The notes under the pieces are model-generated. The model was not told where the DNA came from. It ran no database searches and worked only from the letters and a program-made list of their open reading frames with translations. Shown one piece after another: positions 54,677-64,000 of a stretch of DNA of 64,000 bases. The position numbers were made by a program, and so were the translations under genes. Each line of letters starts with the position of its first letter. Position 1 is the first letter of the stretch. This stretch comes from Hymenobacter metallicola (GTDB lineage: Bacteria > Bacteroidota > Bacteroidia > Cytophagales > Hymenobacteraceae): positions 992,001 to 1,056,000 of the forward strand of contig NZ_SRMB01000001.1 in assembly GCF_004745645.1 (NCBI RefSeq), read 5' to 3'.

Positions 54677-55336
54677 TTGCCCAGCTACACCGAGGAAAAC
54701 TACTTAAAGGCCATTTTTAAGCTGGCCGAAGCCGAGCCGGGCTTGGAAGTCAGCACCAACCGTATTGCCGAGGTGCTACAGACCCGGGCCGCGTCGGTCA
54801 CGGATATGCTGCGGCGCCTGGGCGAAAAAGGCTTGCTCAACTACACCCGCTACCGGGGCGTGTCGCTCACGGCCGAGGGCCGGCGCCTGGCCTTGCTCAC
54901 CATTCGCAAGCACCGCCTCTGGGAAGTATTCCTGGTGCAAAAACTAGGCTTCAACTGGGATGAGGTGCACGAGGTAGCCGAGGAAATGGAACACATCCAG
55001 TCTCCGTTGCTGGTGCGTCGCCTCGATGAGTTTCTGGGCTTCCCCCAAACCGACCCCCACGGTGACCCCATCCCGACGGAGGAAGGCGCCATTTTGCGCC
55101 CCCAAAACCGCCTCGTGGCCGACCTGCTGCCCGGCGACTTTGGCACCTTGGTAGCCGTTAAGAATACCTCGGTGCCCTTCCTGCAGTACCTGGACAAAGT
55201 AGGGCTATGTCTGGGGGCCTCAGTTGAAGTACTAGACAAGGTCAGCTTTGACAACTCCCTGGAAATCAAAATTGATAAACAGAAAACAACGTTGATTTCA
55301 GCGGAAGTGAGCCGCAATTTGTTTGTCACCGGGTAG
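54677..55336 (+). CDS. DtxR/MntR-family metal-dependent regulator
   Basis: 219 aa from TTG 54677 (MPSYTEENYLKAIFKLAE is the typical start). Winged helix (STNRIAEVLQTRAASVTDML, recognition helix), then the metal-binding dimer domain: RKHRLWEVFLVQKLGFNWDE and VHEVAEEMEHI carry the His/Glu/Asp ligands. A C-terminal FeoA/SH3-like domain (LLPGDFGTLVAVKNTSVPFL) is present. It senses iron or manganese and represses uptake genes. No metal transporter is adjacent, so targets must lie elsewhere. Confidence 0.93.
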   Translation: MPSYTEENYLKAIFKLAEAEPGLEVSTNRIAEVLQTRAASVTDMLRRLGEKGLLNYTRYRGVSLTAEGRRLALLTIRKHRLWEVFLVQKLGFNWDEVHEVAEEMEHIQSPLLVRRLDEFLGFPQTDPHGDPIPTEEGAILRPQNRLVADLLPGDFGTLVAVKNTSVPFLQYLDKVGLCLGASVEVLDKVSFDNSLEIKIDKQKTTLISAEVSRNLFVTG

Positions 55337-55378
55337 CGGGTTAGCCTGGCTACCGTAGGCGCTACCTGCCGGGTTGCG

Positions 55379-55386
55379 TACCTTTG
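55379..55386 (+). promoter_or_regulatory. Candidate -7 element TACCTTTG of mnmE
   Basis: Exact TAnnTTTG, 27 bp before GTG 55413 and overlapping the start of the longest frame, which it argues against. Confidence 0.5.
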
Positions 55387-55412
55387 CGGCTCACTTTCCG
55401 GTTTCCTGTTCC

Positions 55413-56804
55413 GTGGCCCTTCCGCTTCCCCCCGCGCTTTCCGATACCATTGTCGCCCTTTCTACCCCACCCGGCGCCGGGGCAATTGCCATGCTGCGCC
55501 TGTCCGGCCCCGAGGCCATTGCGTTGGCTGACGAGGTCTTTGCCGGTAAAAAGCTGCGGGACCAGCCGAGCCACACCTTGCACTTCGGCACTATCCGCGA
55601 CGGCGGCCGCATCCTGGACGAAGTCGTGGTGTCGCTCTTTAAAGGGCCCAACTCCTATACCCGCGAGGACGTGGTGGAAATCAGCTGCCACGGTTCCGAC
55701 TACATCGTCGAGCAGATTCTGGGGCTGCTGACCCGCCGCGGGGCCCGCCTGGCCGAAGCCGGCGAGTTTACCAAGCGCGCCTTTTTGCACGGCGCCTTCG
55801 ACCTGGCCCAGGCCGAGGCCGTGGCCGACCTGATTGCCGCCGACTCGGCCCTTTCGCACCAGGTAGCCTTGCAGCAGATGCGCGGCGGCTTTTCGCAGGA
55901 GCTGCGCGACCTGCGGGGCCGGCTGGTGCAGTTTGCGGCCTTGCTGGAGCTTGAGCTCGACTTCGGCGAAGAAGATGTGGAGTTTGCCGACCGTACGGGC
56001 CTGGTCAAACTCCTCAACGAGGTCCAGACCCTGGTACGGCGCCTGCTGCGCTCCTTTGAGTTAGGCAACGTTATCAAGAACGGGGTTACCACCGTTATTG
56101 CCGGCCGCCCCAACGCGGGCAAATCGACCCTGCTCAACGCCTTGCTCAACGAGGAGCGCGCCATCGTCTCGGCCGTGGCCGGCACCACCCGCGACTTGAT
56201 TGAAGACGAGGTCAGCATCGAGGGCATCCGCTTCCGCTTCGTGGATACGGCCGGCCTGCGCGACACGGCCGATGTAGTCGAATCCATCGGCGTAGAACGT
56301 ACCAAAAAGCGCGTAACCCAGGCTGCTTTGCTCATTTATCTGTTTGATATTACGAGCACAACACCTCAGGAGCTTGAAGCGGAGATTGAAGCGTTGAATC
56401 CGGGCCGTACCATTCCGGTCCTGGCCGTGGGCAACAAGCGCGACGTGGCCTCGGCCGCTGCAATCACAGCCTTTCAGCACCAGCCCGACGTACTGCTCAT
56501 TGCCGCTGCCCGCGGCGACGGCCTCGACGAGTTGCGCGAAGCTTTGCTGGTGAAGGTGCGAGGCGAAGGACTCGACCGTACCGGCCAAAGCACCATCGTC
56601 ACCAACCTGCGCCATGCCCGCAGTCTGGAGCAAACCAACCAGGCCCTGGATGCCGTGCTGCTTGGCATTGAGCATGGTACCGGCACCGAGCTGCTGGCCG
56701 CCGACTTGCGGCAAGCCCTGGCCGCCCTGGGCGAAATAACCGGCGAAATTTCCTCCGACGATTTGCTGACGAGCATCTTCACCCAGTTTTGTATCGGCAA
56801 ATAG
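55413..56804 (+). CDS. mnmE: tRNA uridine-5-carboxymethylaminomethyl modification GTPase
   Basis: 463 aa from GTG 55413, the usual length; the TTG at 55374 would add 13 residues across a promoter element. Tetrahydrofolate-binding domain (DTIVALSTPPGAGAIAMLRL), helical domain, and the G domain: GRPNAGKSTLLNALL, TTRDLIEDEV, DTAGLRDTADVV, GNKRD. The C-terminal CIGK carries the Cys typical of MnmE. With MnmG it modifies U34 in several tRNAs. MnmG is not in the window. Confidence 0.96.
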   Translation: MALPLPPALSDTIVALSTPPGAGAIAMLRLSGPEAIALADEVFAGKKLRDQPSHTLHFGTIRDGGRILDEVVVSLFKGPNSYTREDVVEISCHGSDYIVEQILGLLTRRGARLAEAGEFTKRAFLHGAFDLAQAEAVADLIAADSALSHQVALQQMRGGFSQELRDLRGRLVQFAALLELELDFGEEDVEFADRTGLVKLLNEVQTLVRRLLRSFELGNVIKNGVTTVIAGRPNAGKSTLLNALLNEERAIVSAVAGTTRDLIEDEVSIEGIRFRFVDTAGLRDTADVVESIGVERTKKRVTQAALLIYLFDITSTTPQELEAEIEALNPGRTIPVLAVGNKRDVASAAAITAFQHQPDVLLIAAARGDGLDELREALLVKVRGEGLDRTGQSTIVTNLRHARSLEQTNQALDAVLLGIEHGTGTELLAADLRQALAALGEITGEISSDDLLTSIFTQFCIGK

Positions 56805-56809
56805 TACTG

Positions 56810-57706
56810 CTAGCGGTGCAGCTCGTAGCGGCTGGGCGGCACCGCACGCCGGAGAGCTGCTACCTCAGCGGGAGACAATGGCAGGCGGGCGGCCGCCTGA
56901 ATAGCGGCGGCCAGTTGTTCATCGGTCCTGATTCCCAGCACTGCGGAGGCCACAACGGGTTGCTGCAGCACGAAATCCACGACTGTATCGACTATTTTTT
57001 GCCCGTTGCCGGCCACGTGCTTCACCGCAGTGGCGGCCTGTTGAACTTCCTCCACCGAATAATTCAGGTAAGGCTGGGCCGGTTTATCCACTAATACCCC
57101 CTGGGCGTAGCTGCCCCGCGCCAGCACACTGATCTGATGTTCTTGTAGCAGCGGCAGGCAGCTTTCCTCCGGGCGGCGGTCCAGCAGGCTGTACTGCATC
57201 ATCACGCTGGCAATACGCGAACGGCTGACGTACTCGCGTATCACGTTGGGACGGATAGACGAAATGCCATACGCTCGAATCTTGCCTTGCTCCTGCAGCC
57301 GTTCGAAAGCTTCAATGGTTTCATCTATCGGGTCTTCGAGCGTGCCCCCGTGTAGCTGATACAAGTCGATATAGTCGGTTTGCAGGCGGCGCAGGCTGTG
57401 CTCCACGGCCTGCAGGATGTAGGGCTTGCTGGGGTTCCAGTCCCAGCCGCGGCCATCGGTCCGCCACTGGTTCCCGACTTTGGTAGCCAGTAGTACCTGC
57501 TGCCGCCGGCCTTGGAAAGCCTTGCCCACCGTCGTTTCATTCTCGCCTTTCTCATACAGGTCAGCCGTGTCGAAAAGGGTGATACCCGCGTCCAGGGCAC
57601 GGTGCAGGAGTCTGGCGTTGGCCGCGTGGTCGTTGCCCAGCGACATACATCCAAAACTGATTTCACTGACTTGCAGCGCCGACTTTCCCAACTGATTGTA
57701 TTTCAT
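56810..57706 (-). CDS. Aldo/keto reductase
   Basis: 298 aa. The catalytic tetrad is readable: Asp and Tyr in LFDTADLYEKGENE, Lys in LLATKVGNQW, His in DLYQLHGGTLED. SVLARGSYAQGVLV and the C-terminal NADPH-binding segment are normal. It reduces aldehydes or ketones with NADPH; the substrate is open. Its stop lies 5 bp from the mnmE stop, on the opposite strand, with no hairpin between. Confidence 0.94.
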   Translation of the reverse strand: MKYNQLGKSALQVSEISFGCMSLGNDHAANARLLHRALDAGITLFDTADLYEKGENETTVGKAFQGRRQQVLLATKVGNQWRTDGRGWDWNPSKPYILQAVEHSLRRLQTDYIDLYQLHGGTLEDPIDETIEAFERLQEQGKIRAYGISSIRPNVIREYVSRSRIASVMMQYSLLDRRPEESCLPLLQEHQISVLARGSYAQGVLVDKPAQPYLNYSVEEVQQAATAVKHVAGNGQKIVDTVVDFVLQQPVVASAVLGIRTDEQLAAAIQAAARLPLSPAEVAALRRAVPPSRYELHR

Positions 57707-58018
57707 GCCGTATAGTTTGCTGCCCGGCTACCGGGTTGGTGCTTTGCTATGCTCTTACCACTTTTGAGGCCGGTGGGTTGAATGCGGTTAGCTTTCTGGC
57801 TCACAATAGGCTTCTTACGCGGCTTAACAAGTAACTTTTCCGGAATAGTAGAATCTAACCCATCTTGAGCGTAATTTGCGCGGCGGCCCGCACTGAGCCG
57901 TCTTGTATCCAAACAACACCCTGGGGCAAGCTGTAGTATAGTGTTCCTCTCCCGCACTTTCCGGCTCGCCGGTTTATTCTTTAGTTTCGCCCCGCAACCA
58001 CCTCTCTAACCCAGTCCT
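57707..58018. other. Divergent intergenic region, 312 bp
   Basis: It holds the gltA promoter candidate. An 84-codon minus frame (57703-57957) is rich in Lys/Arg/Pro with no family likeness and is not called. Confidence 0.5.
57958..57989 (+). promoter_or_regulatory. Candidate promoter of gltA: TTTC-N20-TAGTTTCG
   Basis: Each element has one mismatch to TTTG and TAnnTTTG, at the consensus 20-bp spacing. The -7 element ends 29 bp before the ATG. Confidence 0.5.
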
Positions 58019-59311
<1,293 letters not shown>

Positions 59312-59328
59312 TTCTCCCTGTGCTATAA

Positions 59329-59375
59329 GCCCACAAAAAAAGGACCCGCCTGCAGCGGGTCCTTTTTTTGTGGGC
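59329..59375. terminator. Bidirectional terminator
   Basis: 21-bp perfect stem from gcccacaaaaaaagg to its complement, loop 5 nt, between gltA and the convergent small gene. The strongest hairpin in the window. Confidence 0.95.
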
Positions 59376-59404
59376 TTTCGGCCCACCTATGCTAAACGCT
59401 CAGT

Positions 59405-59764
59405 TTAACGCCCGTTAAAGGCCGTCACATTTAGTTTCGACTGCGTATAGGCAGCCATCTGCCGAGGCCAGAGAATGGCCGCTAAATCCCACTCGTAATG
59501 CATCTGAACTTCGGCCATATGCTCATCAAAGGCGGGGGTTCCGGCAAAGCGCGCCTTGATATCGGCTACTTCGCTCAGCATGCGCAGGTTGAGCTGCTTT
59601 ACTTTCAGATACTGCCCCTCGTCCAGCTTGGTCGTTTCCGACATCCGACGGGTCAGTACGGCGGCCCGCCCTTTCAACGAAGGTTCGTCGCTGCCGCTAG
59701 CCTGCGACATTAGAGGAGTTGCCAGGCCCGCTAGCAGCAGGGTAATCATGTACACTTTTTTCAT
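59405..59764 (-). CDS. Small periplasmic helical protein, family member B
   Basis: 119 aa. Signal peptide (MITLLLAGLATPLMSQASG). VLTRRMSETTKLDEGQYLKV, LNLRMLSEVADIKARFAG and YEWDLAAILWPRQMAAY follow the same pattern as the neighbour at 59997 and, more distantly, the protein at 39909. The block LDEGQYLKVKQLNLRML is identical in the two neighbours. The role is unknown; the outline fits Spy-like periplasmic chaperones. Confidence 0.75.
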   Translation of the reverse strand: MKKVYMITLLLAGLATPLMSQASGSDEPSLKGRAAVLTRRMSETTKLDEGQYLKVKQLNLRMLSEVADIKARFAGTPAFDEHMAEVQMHYEWDLAAILWPRQMAAYTQSKLNVTAFNGR

Positions 59765-59773
59765 AACGGTGAA
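59754..59773 (-). repeat. Duplicated start region, copy 1
   Basis: TTCACCGTTATGAAAAAAGT on the minus strand spans nine leader bases and the first codons of the small protein. It is identical to 60352-60371. Confidence 0.8.
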
Positions 59774-59948
59774 GAAGGGTGGAAAGGTTGAGTGTAGTGG
59801 ATTGGGCCCCTATTACCTTGACAACCAAAGCACTGAGGCTACGCGTACCGTTATTTAAATATAGCACTTATCGTAAACAAAGGCAATAAAATCCTAATAT
59901 TTCTCTGTTAAGTAAAGGATACAGCACCTGTCCGGAAACCCCGCTTGT

Positions 59949-59983
59949 ATGCCGAAGCCTGTTGTGTTGGCAGGCTTCGGCAT
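59949..59983 (-). terminator. Hairpin after the small protein gene
   Basis: 13-bp stem atgccgaagcctg / caggcttcggcat, loop 9 nt, 14 bp past the stop at 59997. No T run. Confidence 0.6.
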
Positions 59984-59996
59984 TAGCTAAGGTTGC

Positions 59997-60362
59997 CTAA
60001 CGGGTGCCGCCCAGGGCCGTCATGCTTGACCGGGCCTGCTGGTACACGGCAAACTGCGCCGGGCGCAGCAGCGAGGCCAGCTCCATTTCGTAGCGCGACT
60101 GAGCGCTAGCCAATTGCTGGTCCATGATAGCGGGGTCGGCAGCGAATCGGGTTTTCAGGTCATCCATTTCAGTCAGCATGCGCAGGTTGAGCTGCTTGAC
60201 CTTTAGGTACTGGCCTTCGTCCAGACGCGCCTTTTCGGCCATGGTGCGGGTCAGGGCCGTGGCCCGAGACTGAATGCCCGAAGGACCGTCGGTGTCATTA
60301 GAGGCCAAGGCAACACGTTGCGAAGCCAAGGCCAGCAAAGCGAGAAAATAGACTTTTTTCAT
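59997..60362 (-). CDS. Small periplasmic helical protein, family member C
   Basis: 121 aa. Signal peptide (MKKVYFLALLALASQRVALA). RATALTRTMAEKARLDEGQY, LNLRMLTEMDDLKTRFA and YEMELASLLRPAQFAVYQ mirror the adjacent member B; the two are a tandem duplication sharing the first codons and leader. Each has its own hairpin and spacer, so they are probably separate transcripts. Confidence 0.75.
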   Translation of the reverse strand: MKKVYFLALLALASQRVALASNDTDGPSGIQSRATALTRTMAEKARLDEGQYLKVKQLNLRMLTEMDDLKTRFAADPAIMDQQLASAQSRYEMELASLLRPAQFAVYQQARSSMTALGGTR

Positions 60363-60371
60363 AACGGTGAA
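60352..60371 (-). repeat. Duplicated start region, copy 2
   Basis: Same 20 bases as 59754-59773, placed identically at the start of member C. Confidence 0.8.
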
Positions 60372-60667
60372 AGATGTGGATGGATAGATGATGATTTCTT
60401 CCAGGTAGTGCTTCTGCTAGAGGGGTAACAATGGGCTTGGTACCTGTTTAACCCACTTCCACCAATCTGGCTGAAGAACGACCAAACATATGGCTAAATA
60501 TTTAATAAAACAATGATTTTTTATAACTATTTTATTCAATCACTTTCATGCCGATTAGCTATCCTATTGATTACCAGTCTAGTAATAATCCTACCACAAA
60601 GGCATACTACAATAAAAAAACCCGGCAGAGATCTGCCGGGTTTACTTGTACATCTTCCTGTCGGGTC
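60363..60667. other. Intergenic region, 305 bp
   Basis: AT-rich from 60480 to 60620. It holds the terminator of the PorE-like gene and the upstream region of member C. Nothing else seen. Confidence 0.5.
60618..60643 (-). terminator. Palindromic terminator
   Basis: Perfect palindrome aaacccggcagag... and complement, 25 bp past the PorE-like gene stop, with A and T runs outside. Confidence 0.9.
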
Positions 60668-62617
60668 TTACAGAATCTTGAGCTCAATCCGCCGGTTCTG
60701 CTGCCGATGCGCGTCCGAATCGTTGGGTGCCAAGGGTTTGGTTTCCCCGTACCCCTTGTAGCGCAGCCGGGTTGCTTTCACTCCATGCTCAATGAGGTAA
60801 TTATACACGGCCCGCGCCCGGTTTTGCGACAGGGTGATGTTGTCCGCGTCGGCGCCCACATCGTCGGTGTGGCCCGAAACCTCTACCTGCACCTCCTGGT
60901 ACTGCCGCATAAACTGAATCAGGCGGTTTAACTCCGTGCGCGAAGTTGGCTTAAGATCAAACTGATTCGTGTCGAAGAACAGGTTGTTGAGCACGATGCT
61001 GCGTCCTGCCCGCAGCGGCTCCAGGTAGATATCGAGCGTGAGGGGGTCGAAGGTGCGCTTGTCGGAGTAGTCGAAGCTCAGGCTCTTCATTAAATACTTG
61101 TCGGCTACGGCGTACATGGCATACTGCCGGCCTTCGTTGAGCACCACTGTATAGTCCCCATCTTCCGAGTCGGAAGTCACGTACTGCGTAAGCTCATCCG
61201 TGAGCAGGTCGAACAGCTGCACATCGGCTTTGATGGGCTTTTTGGTAATGGCATCGAATACCCGCCCCTGCGTGTACGTACTGGTTTCGCGGGCTTTCAC
61301 GGGCTGGGGCACTTCAAAGGCAAATAACTCCACGGGCCGGTCGCGCTCGGCTTTTACGCCAGCTTCGGGGGCGCGGGAGCGGGAGCAAAAGCCGCGGCGG
61401 TTATCCGAAGAAATAAACAGGGAGGCTTCGTTTTCAAAAGTATTGAGCGGGTAGCCCAGGTTCTGGGGCTCACTCCACTTGTTGCCCGTTTGCAACTCAC
61501 AGCGAAACACGTCGAGCCCGCCCATGCCCACTAGCCCATCGGTTACGTAGTACAGCGTGGTGCCACTGGCGTGAATAAATGGAGCCATATCCTTGCCCGG
61601 GGTATTGACCGGCTCCCCCAGGTTTTTGGCTACGCTCCAGCTACCGTCGTTCTGCAGAGTCGACACGTACAGGTCTTCCTGGCCTTTGCCGCCGCGCCGG
61701 GTAGAGGTAAAATAGAGCGTGCGGCCATCCGCCGACAACGTGGGCTGGGAGTCCCATTCCACCGAATTGACATTGCGGCCCAGGTTCTGGGGCTTGCTCC
61801 AGGTGTTGCCAGTACGCCGGGAGATGTACAAGTCGCAGTTTCCTACGGCATTGGGACGGTCGCAGGAAGCGAAAACCAGGGTCTTGCCATCCCCGGATAT
61901 ACTGCCGGCTCCTTCGTTATAGCTCGTATTGATGGCCGGCGAAATTGAAACGGGGTTGCCCAAGGATCCATCCTTGTTTTGCTTGGCAATAAACAGGTCC
62001 TCGTTGCTTTCCACCTTGGGCCGGGCCGTGTACACCAAGAAACGGTTGTCGGCCGTCAGGGCGGGAAAGTACTGGTACCGGAAGGTATTCATCGGCTCGG
62101 TCAGCCGCGTGGGCTCCAGGCCAACGGGATTGGCCATGGCCTTGACGGCGTACTCGCAGTTGAGCACCTGCCGCTGGGCCCGAAACACGAGCCGCTGCCC
62201 TTTAGGGGCCGTTTTGATAAACCGCTTGTAGTTTTCGCCCGCCGTGGTGTAATCCCCAAAGCTCATCGCCAGATCGGCTAGGGTATGGTAGTCCAGGGAA
62301 CGAGCCGGATTGAGCGGGAGCTTGCTTAGCCCGTCGCGGTAGGCTTCGAAGGCACCCCGATTTTCGCCCATGGCCTTGAGCAAGGAGCCTTTCATCACAT
62401 ACGGCTCCCCCAGCGACGGGAATTTCTGGTTTAGCGTGGTCAGCGTTTCAATAGCTTTGTCGAACTGCCGGTCCCGGGCCTGGGCCTGGGCTTTATCGTA
62501 CAGATTCTTGGCTTTGGTATTGGTGCTCGACAGCTTGTTCTGAGCTCCGGCCTGCGTGGGCAGGAAGAAACCCATACCAAATAGTAGCAAAAGGGGAATT
62601 GGTAGCAAACGGCGCAT
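60668..62617 (-). CDS. PorE-like envelope protein: TPR, PD40 propeller, CRD, OmpA
   Basis: 649 aa. Signal peptide (FFLPTQAGAQ). Then TPR helices (about 33-160: NLYDKAQAQARDRQFDKAIE), five PD40 propeller blades (about 185-430: GAGSISGDGKTLVFAS, QPTLSADGRTLYFTSTRRGG), a carboxypeptidase-like domain (TYTQGRVFDAITKKPIKADV) and an OmpA C-domain (VSGHTDDVGADADNITLSQN, with the peptidoglycan-binding Asp and Arg). This order is that of PorE, which ties the type IX secretion core complex to peptidoglycan. PorE itself is a lipoprotein; here no lipobox Cys is seen, and paralogs exist, so the T9SS role is likely but not proven. It starts 11 bp after queE. Confidence 0.85.
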   Translation of the reverse strand: MRRLLPIPLLLLFGMGFFLPTQAGAQNKLSSTNTKAKNLYDKAQAQARDRQFDKAIETLTTLNQKFPSLGEPYVMKGSLLKAMGENRGAFEAYRDGLSKLPLNPARSLDYHTLADLAMSFGDYTTAGENYKRFIKTAPKGQRLVFRAQRQVLNCEYAVKAMANPVGLEPTRLTEPMNTFRYQYFPALTADNRFLVYTARPKVESNEDLFIAKQNKDGSLGNPVSISPAINTSYNEGAGSISGDGKTLVFASCDRPNAVGNCDLYISRRTGNTWSKPQNLGRNVNSVEWDSQPTLSADGRTLYFTSTRRGGKGQEDLYVSTLQNDGSWSVAKNLGEPVNTPGKDMAPFIHASGTTLYYVTDGLVGMGGLDVFRCELQTGNKWSEPQNLGYPLNTFENEASLFISSDNRRGFCSRSRAPEAGVKAERDRPVELFAFEVPQPVKARETSTYTQGRVFDAITKKPIKADVQLFDLLTDELTQYVTSDSEDGDYTVVLNEGRQYAMYAVADKYLMKSLSFDYSDKRTFDPLTLDIYLEPLRAGRSIVLNNLFFDTNQFDLKPTSRTELNRLIQFMRQYQEVQVEVSGHTDDVGADADNITLSQNRARAVYNYLIEHGVKATRLRYKGYGETKPLAPNDSDAHRQQNRRIELKIL

Positions 62618-62628
62618 AGGGCAGGAAG

Positions 62629-63279
62629 CTACGGAATATCGAGGTATTTATGCGTCTGCAAGGACACCTGCCAACGCGGATTCTCTTTCACGTAATCTAC
62701 TATCAACGGCATCATTTGCGGGGCTTTGCTCCACTCGGGCTGTAAGTAGAGCCGCGTGTGCTCACCAACCAGGGCCGCGTGCTGCTCGGCCCACTGAAAG
62801 TCGCTTTTGTTGAATACAATGATCTTCAGCTCGTGAGCTTGGGCTAGTACTGACGGCAGCGGGGCTTTGAACTTCTTGGGCGAAACGCAAATCCAGTCCC
62901 ACTCGCCCGTGAGCGGGTAGGCGCCGGAAGTCTCAATCCAGTTCTGACAGCCCGCCGCGTGTAGCGCCGCCGTAAGCTGGGTCAAATCGTGCATAAGGGG
63001 CTCACCGCCGGTAATAACCACATTGCGGCCCGCATGGGCCGTTGCGGCAGCCACCATATCGGTAATGGTGACGCGCGGATGGGCATCCGCATCCCACGAT
63101 TCTTTCACGTCGCACCAGACGCAGCCAACGTCGCAGCCACCCAGGCGCAGAAAGTACGCGGCACGGCCGGTGTTGTAGCCTTCGCCCTGAATCGTGTAAA
63201 ACTGCTCCATCAGGGGCAGCGCGGCCACCGCCGGCTCTGCGGCCAGGGGCGCCGACGTAAGTGGAAGTACGTGCAGCAA
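62629..63279 (-). CDS. queE: 7-carboxy-7-deazaguanine synthase
   Basis: 216 aa from TTG 63279; other possible starts are TTG 63324, GTG 63228 and ATG 63210. LMEQFYTIQGEGYNTGRAAY starts the family; the radical-SAM cluster CDVGCVWC (CxxxCxxC) follows; ITGGEPLMHD binds SAM. It makes the 7-deazaguanine core for queuosine tRNA and some DNA modifications. The other queuosine genes are not in the window. The stop is 11 bp before the PorE-like gene, so the two are probably on one transcript. Confidence 0.93.
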   Translation of the reverse strand: MLHVLPLTSAPLAAEPAVAALPLMEQFYTIQGEGYNTGRAAYFLRLGGCDVGCVWCDVKESWDADAHPRVTITDMVAAATAHAGRNVVITGGEPLMHDLTQLTAALHAAGCQNWIETSGAYPLTGEWDWICVSPKKFKAPLPSVLAQAHELKIIVFNKSDFQWAEQHAALVGEHTRLYLQPEWSKAPQMMPLIVDYVKENPRWQVSLQTHKYLDIP

Positions 63280-63363
63280 AACGAGAGAAAAACGGGTAAG
63301 TCCGGCGGCAGCCCAAGCAGGCAAAGCGCGTCAGCACTCAGCTCCTGAACCGCAACCGGACCT

Positions 63364-63394
63364 CAAAAGTACGATAACCGCCTGTATTTCGAAA
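63364..63394 (-). promoter_or_regulatory. Promoter of queE: TTTC-N19-TACTTTTG
   Basis: The -7 element is exact (63364-63371); the -33 element TTTC (63391-63394) has one mismatch, at the proper 19-bp spacing. It lies in the folD-queE spacer. Confidence 0.55.
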
Positions 63395-63418
63395 GGTTGG
63401 CAGCCTATTTCCTGCCGC

Positions 63419-64000
63419 TTAGCGTGGGTACACCTCCCCTTTGGCCGCCCGCAGCGTGTTGAGCAGCAGCATGGCAATGGTCATGGGCCCCACGCCGCCC
63501 GGTACGGGCGTAATGTAGCTGGCCTTGGGAGCTACTTCCTCGAAGTTGACGTCGCCCTTTAAAGCCCAGCCAGCCTTCTTCGTAGCATCTTCCACCCGGG
63601 TCGTACCCACGTCAATCACCACGGCCCCGGGCTGCACCATGTCGGCCGTGACGAAGCCGGGGCGGCCCAGGGCGGCTACCACGATGTCGGCGGTGCGGGT
63701 GATTTCAGCTAGGTTCTGGGTGCGGGAGTGGCATAAAGTAACCGTGCAGTTGCCTGGCTCCAAGTTCTTGGCCAGCAGAATACTAACCGGCGTACCTACA
63801 ATATTACTACGTCCGATAACTACGCAGTGCTTGCCGTCGGTTACCAGCTCGTAGCGGCGCAGCAGCTCCACAATGCCCGAGGGCGTAGCGGGCAGCAGGG
63901 CCGGTAAGCCCGCCACCATCCGGCCAATGTTCATCGGGTGGAAACCGTCGACGTCTTTCTCCGGCCGCACAGCCTCGATAACCTTATTGGTGTCGATGTG
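63419..64000 (-). CDS. folD: Methylenetetrahydrofolate dehydrogenase/cyclohydrolase, 5' end outside window
   Basis: Partial: 193 C-terminal residues. [70 protein letters not shown] and [19 protein letters not shown] are the FolD signatures. It interconverts methylene- and formyl-tetrahydrofolate with NADP. The start and catalytic Lys lie beyond the right edge. Confidence 0.97.
   Translation of the reverse strand, partial: HIDTNKVIEAVRPEKDVDGFHPMNIGRMVAGLPALLPATPSGIVELLRRYELVTDGKHCVVIGRSNIVGTPVSILLAKNLEPGNCTVTLCHSRTQNLAEITRTADIVVAALGRPGFVTADMVQPGAVVIDVGTTRVEDATKKAGWALKGDVNFEEVAPKASYITPVPGGVGPMTIAMLLLNTLRAAKGEVYPR

Noticed and set aside
57703-57957. 84-codon minus-strand frame upstream of gltA
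   Set aside because: Low-information basic sequence overlapping the start of the aldo/keto reductase gene.

Overview
The window looks like chromosomal backbone from a GC-rich Bacteroidota bacterium, most likely Hymenobacter or a close relative in Cytophagales. The evidence is the protein families (DUF4199, lmo0937-type membrane protein, PA2169/DUF2383 protein, a PorE-like T9SS envelope protein, an AraC regulator with a membrane domain, a YbiT-like ABC-F protein with Bacteroidota features), the near absence of Shine-Dalgarno sequences, and recurrent TAnnTTTG promoter -7 elements just upstream of genes. The genus is an inference. I found no rRNA, tRNA, CRISPR array, prophage or insertion sequence. 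About 56 protein genes are supported; two are cut by the window edges.

Layout. 0-6.4 kb: two secreted glycoside-hydrolase-like proteins and two small exported proteins, all on the minus strand. 6.6-11 kb: a GNAT acetyltransferase, then the conserved thrS-infC-rpmI-rplT translation cluster. Here infC appears to start at an AUA codon behind a strong Shine-Dalgarno sequence. 11.3-20.6 kb: two TPR proteins and topoisomerase IV, with parC and parE on the same strand but separated by a pirin gene and a small membrane protein gene. 20.8-25.7 kb: AI-2E transporter, PA2169 protein, a DnaQ exonuclease fused to a UvrC-like GIY-YIG nuclease, and two related STAS-like small proteins. 25.7-29 kb: a divergent pair of large paralogous lipoproteins carrying a GDWDRH...PKDRD motif that resembles secreted kinase-like active sites; one copy has lost the key residues. 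This is the best candidate for an undescribed system.

29-41 kb: topoisomerase IB, two M48 metalloproteases, an App1-type phosphatase, MtgA transglycosylase, a LON-domain protein, a membrane-anchored metallophosphoesterase overlapping a lipid kinase tail to tail, an L,D-transpeptidase and several small envelope proteins. This region is mostly cell-envelope maintenance. 41-48 kb: ABC-F ATPase, an outer-membrane barrel, hbd, msrA, isoaspartyl peptidase and dapD. 48-53.4 kb: a membrane-bound AraC regulator, a TonB-receptor-like outer-membrane protein and a glycosyltransferase on one strand. 53.5-59.3 kb: fabH, a DtxR/MntR regulator, mnmE, an aldo/keto reductase and gltA. 59.4-64 kb: two recently duplicated small periplasmic proteins, a PorE-like protein, queE and the 3' part of folD.

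Many genes start at GTG or TTG. For several of them a TAnnTTTG element lying inside the longest open frame forces a shorter start; this reasoning is given at each gene. Transcription units are closed by strong hairpins, often shared by convergent genes. All functional calls are from sequence reading and family knowledge only; no database search was run.
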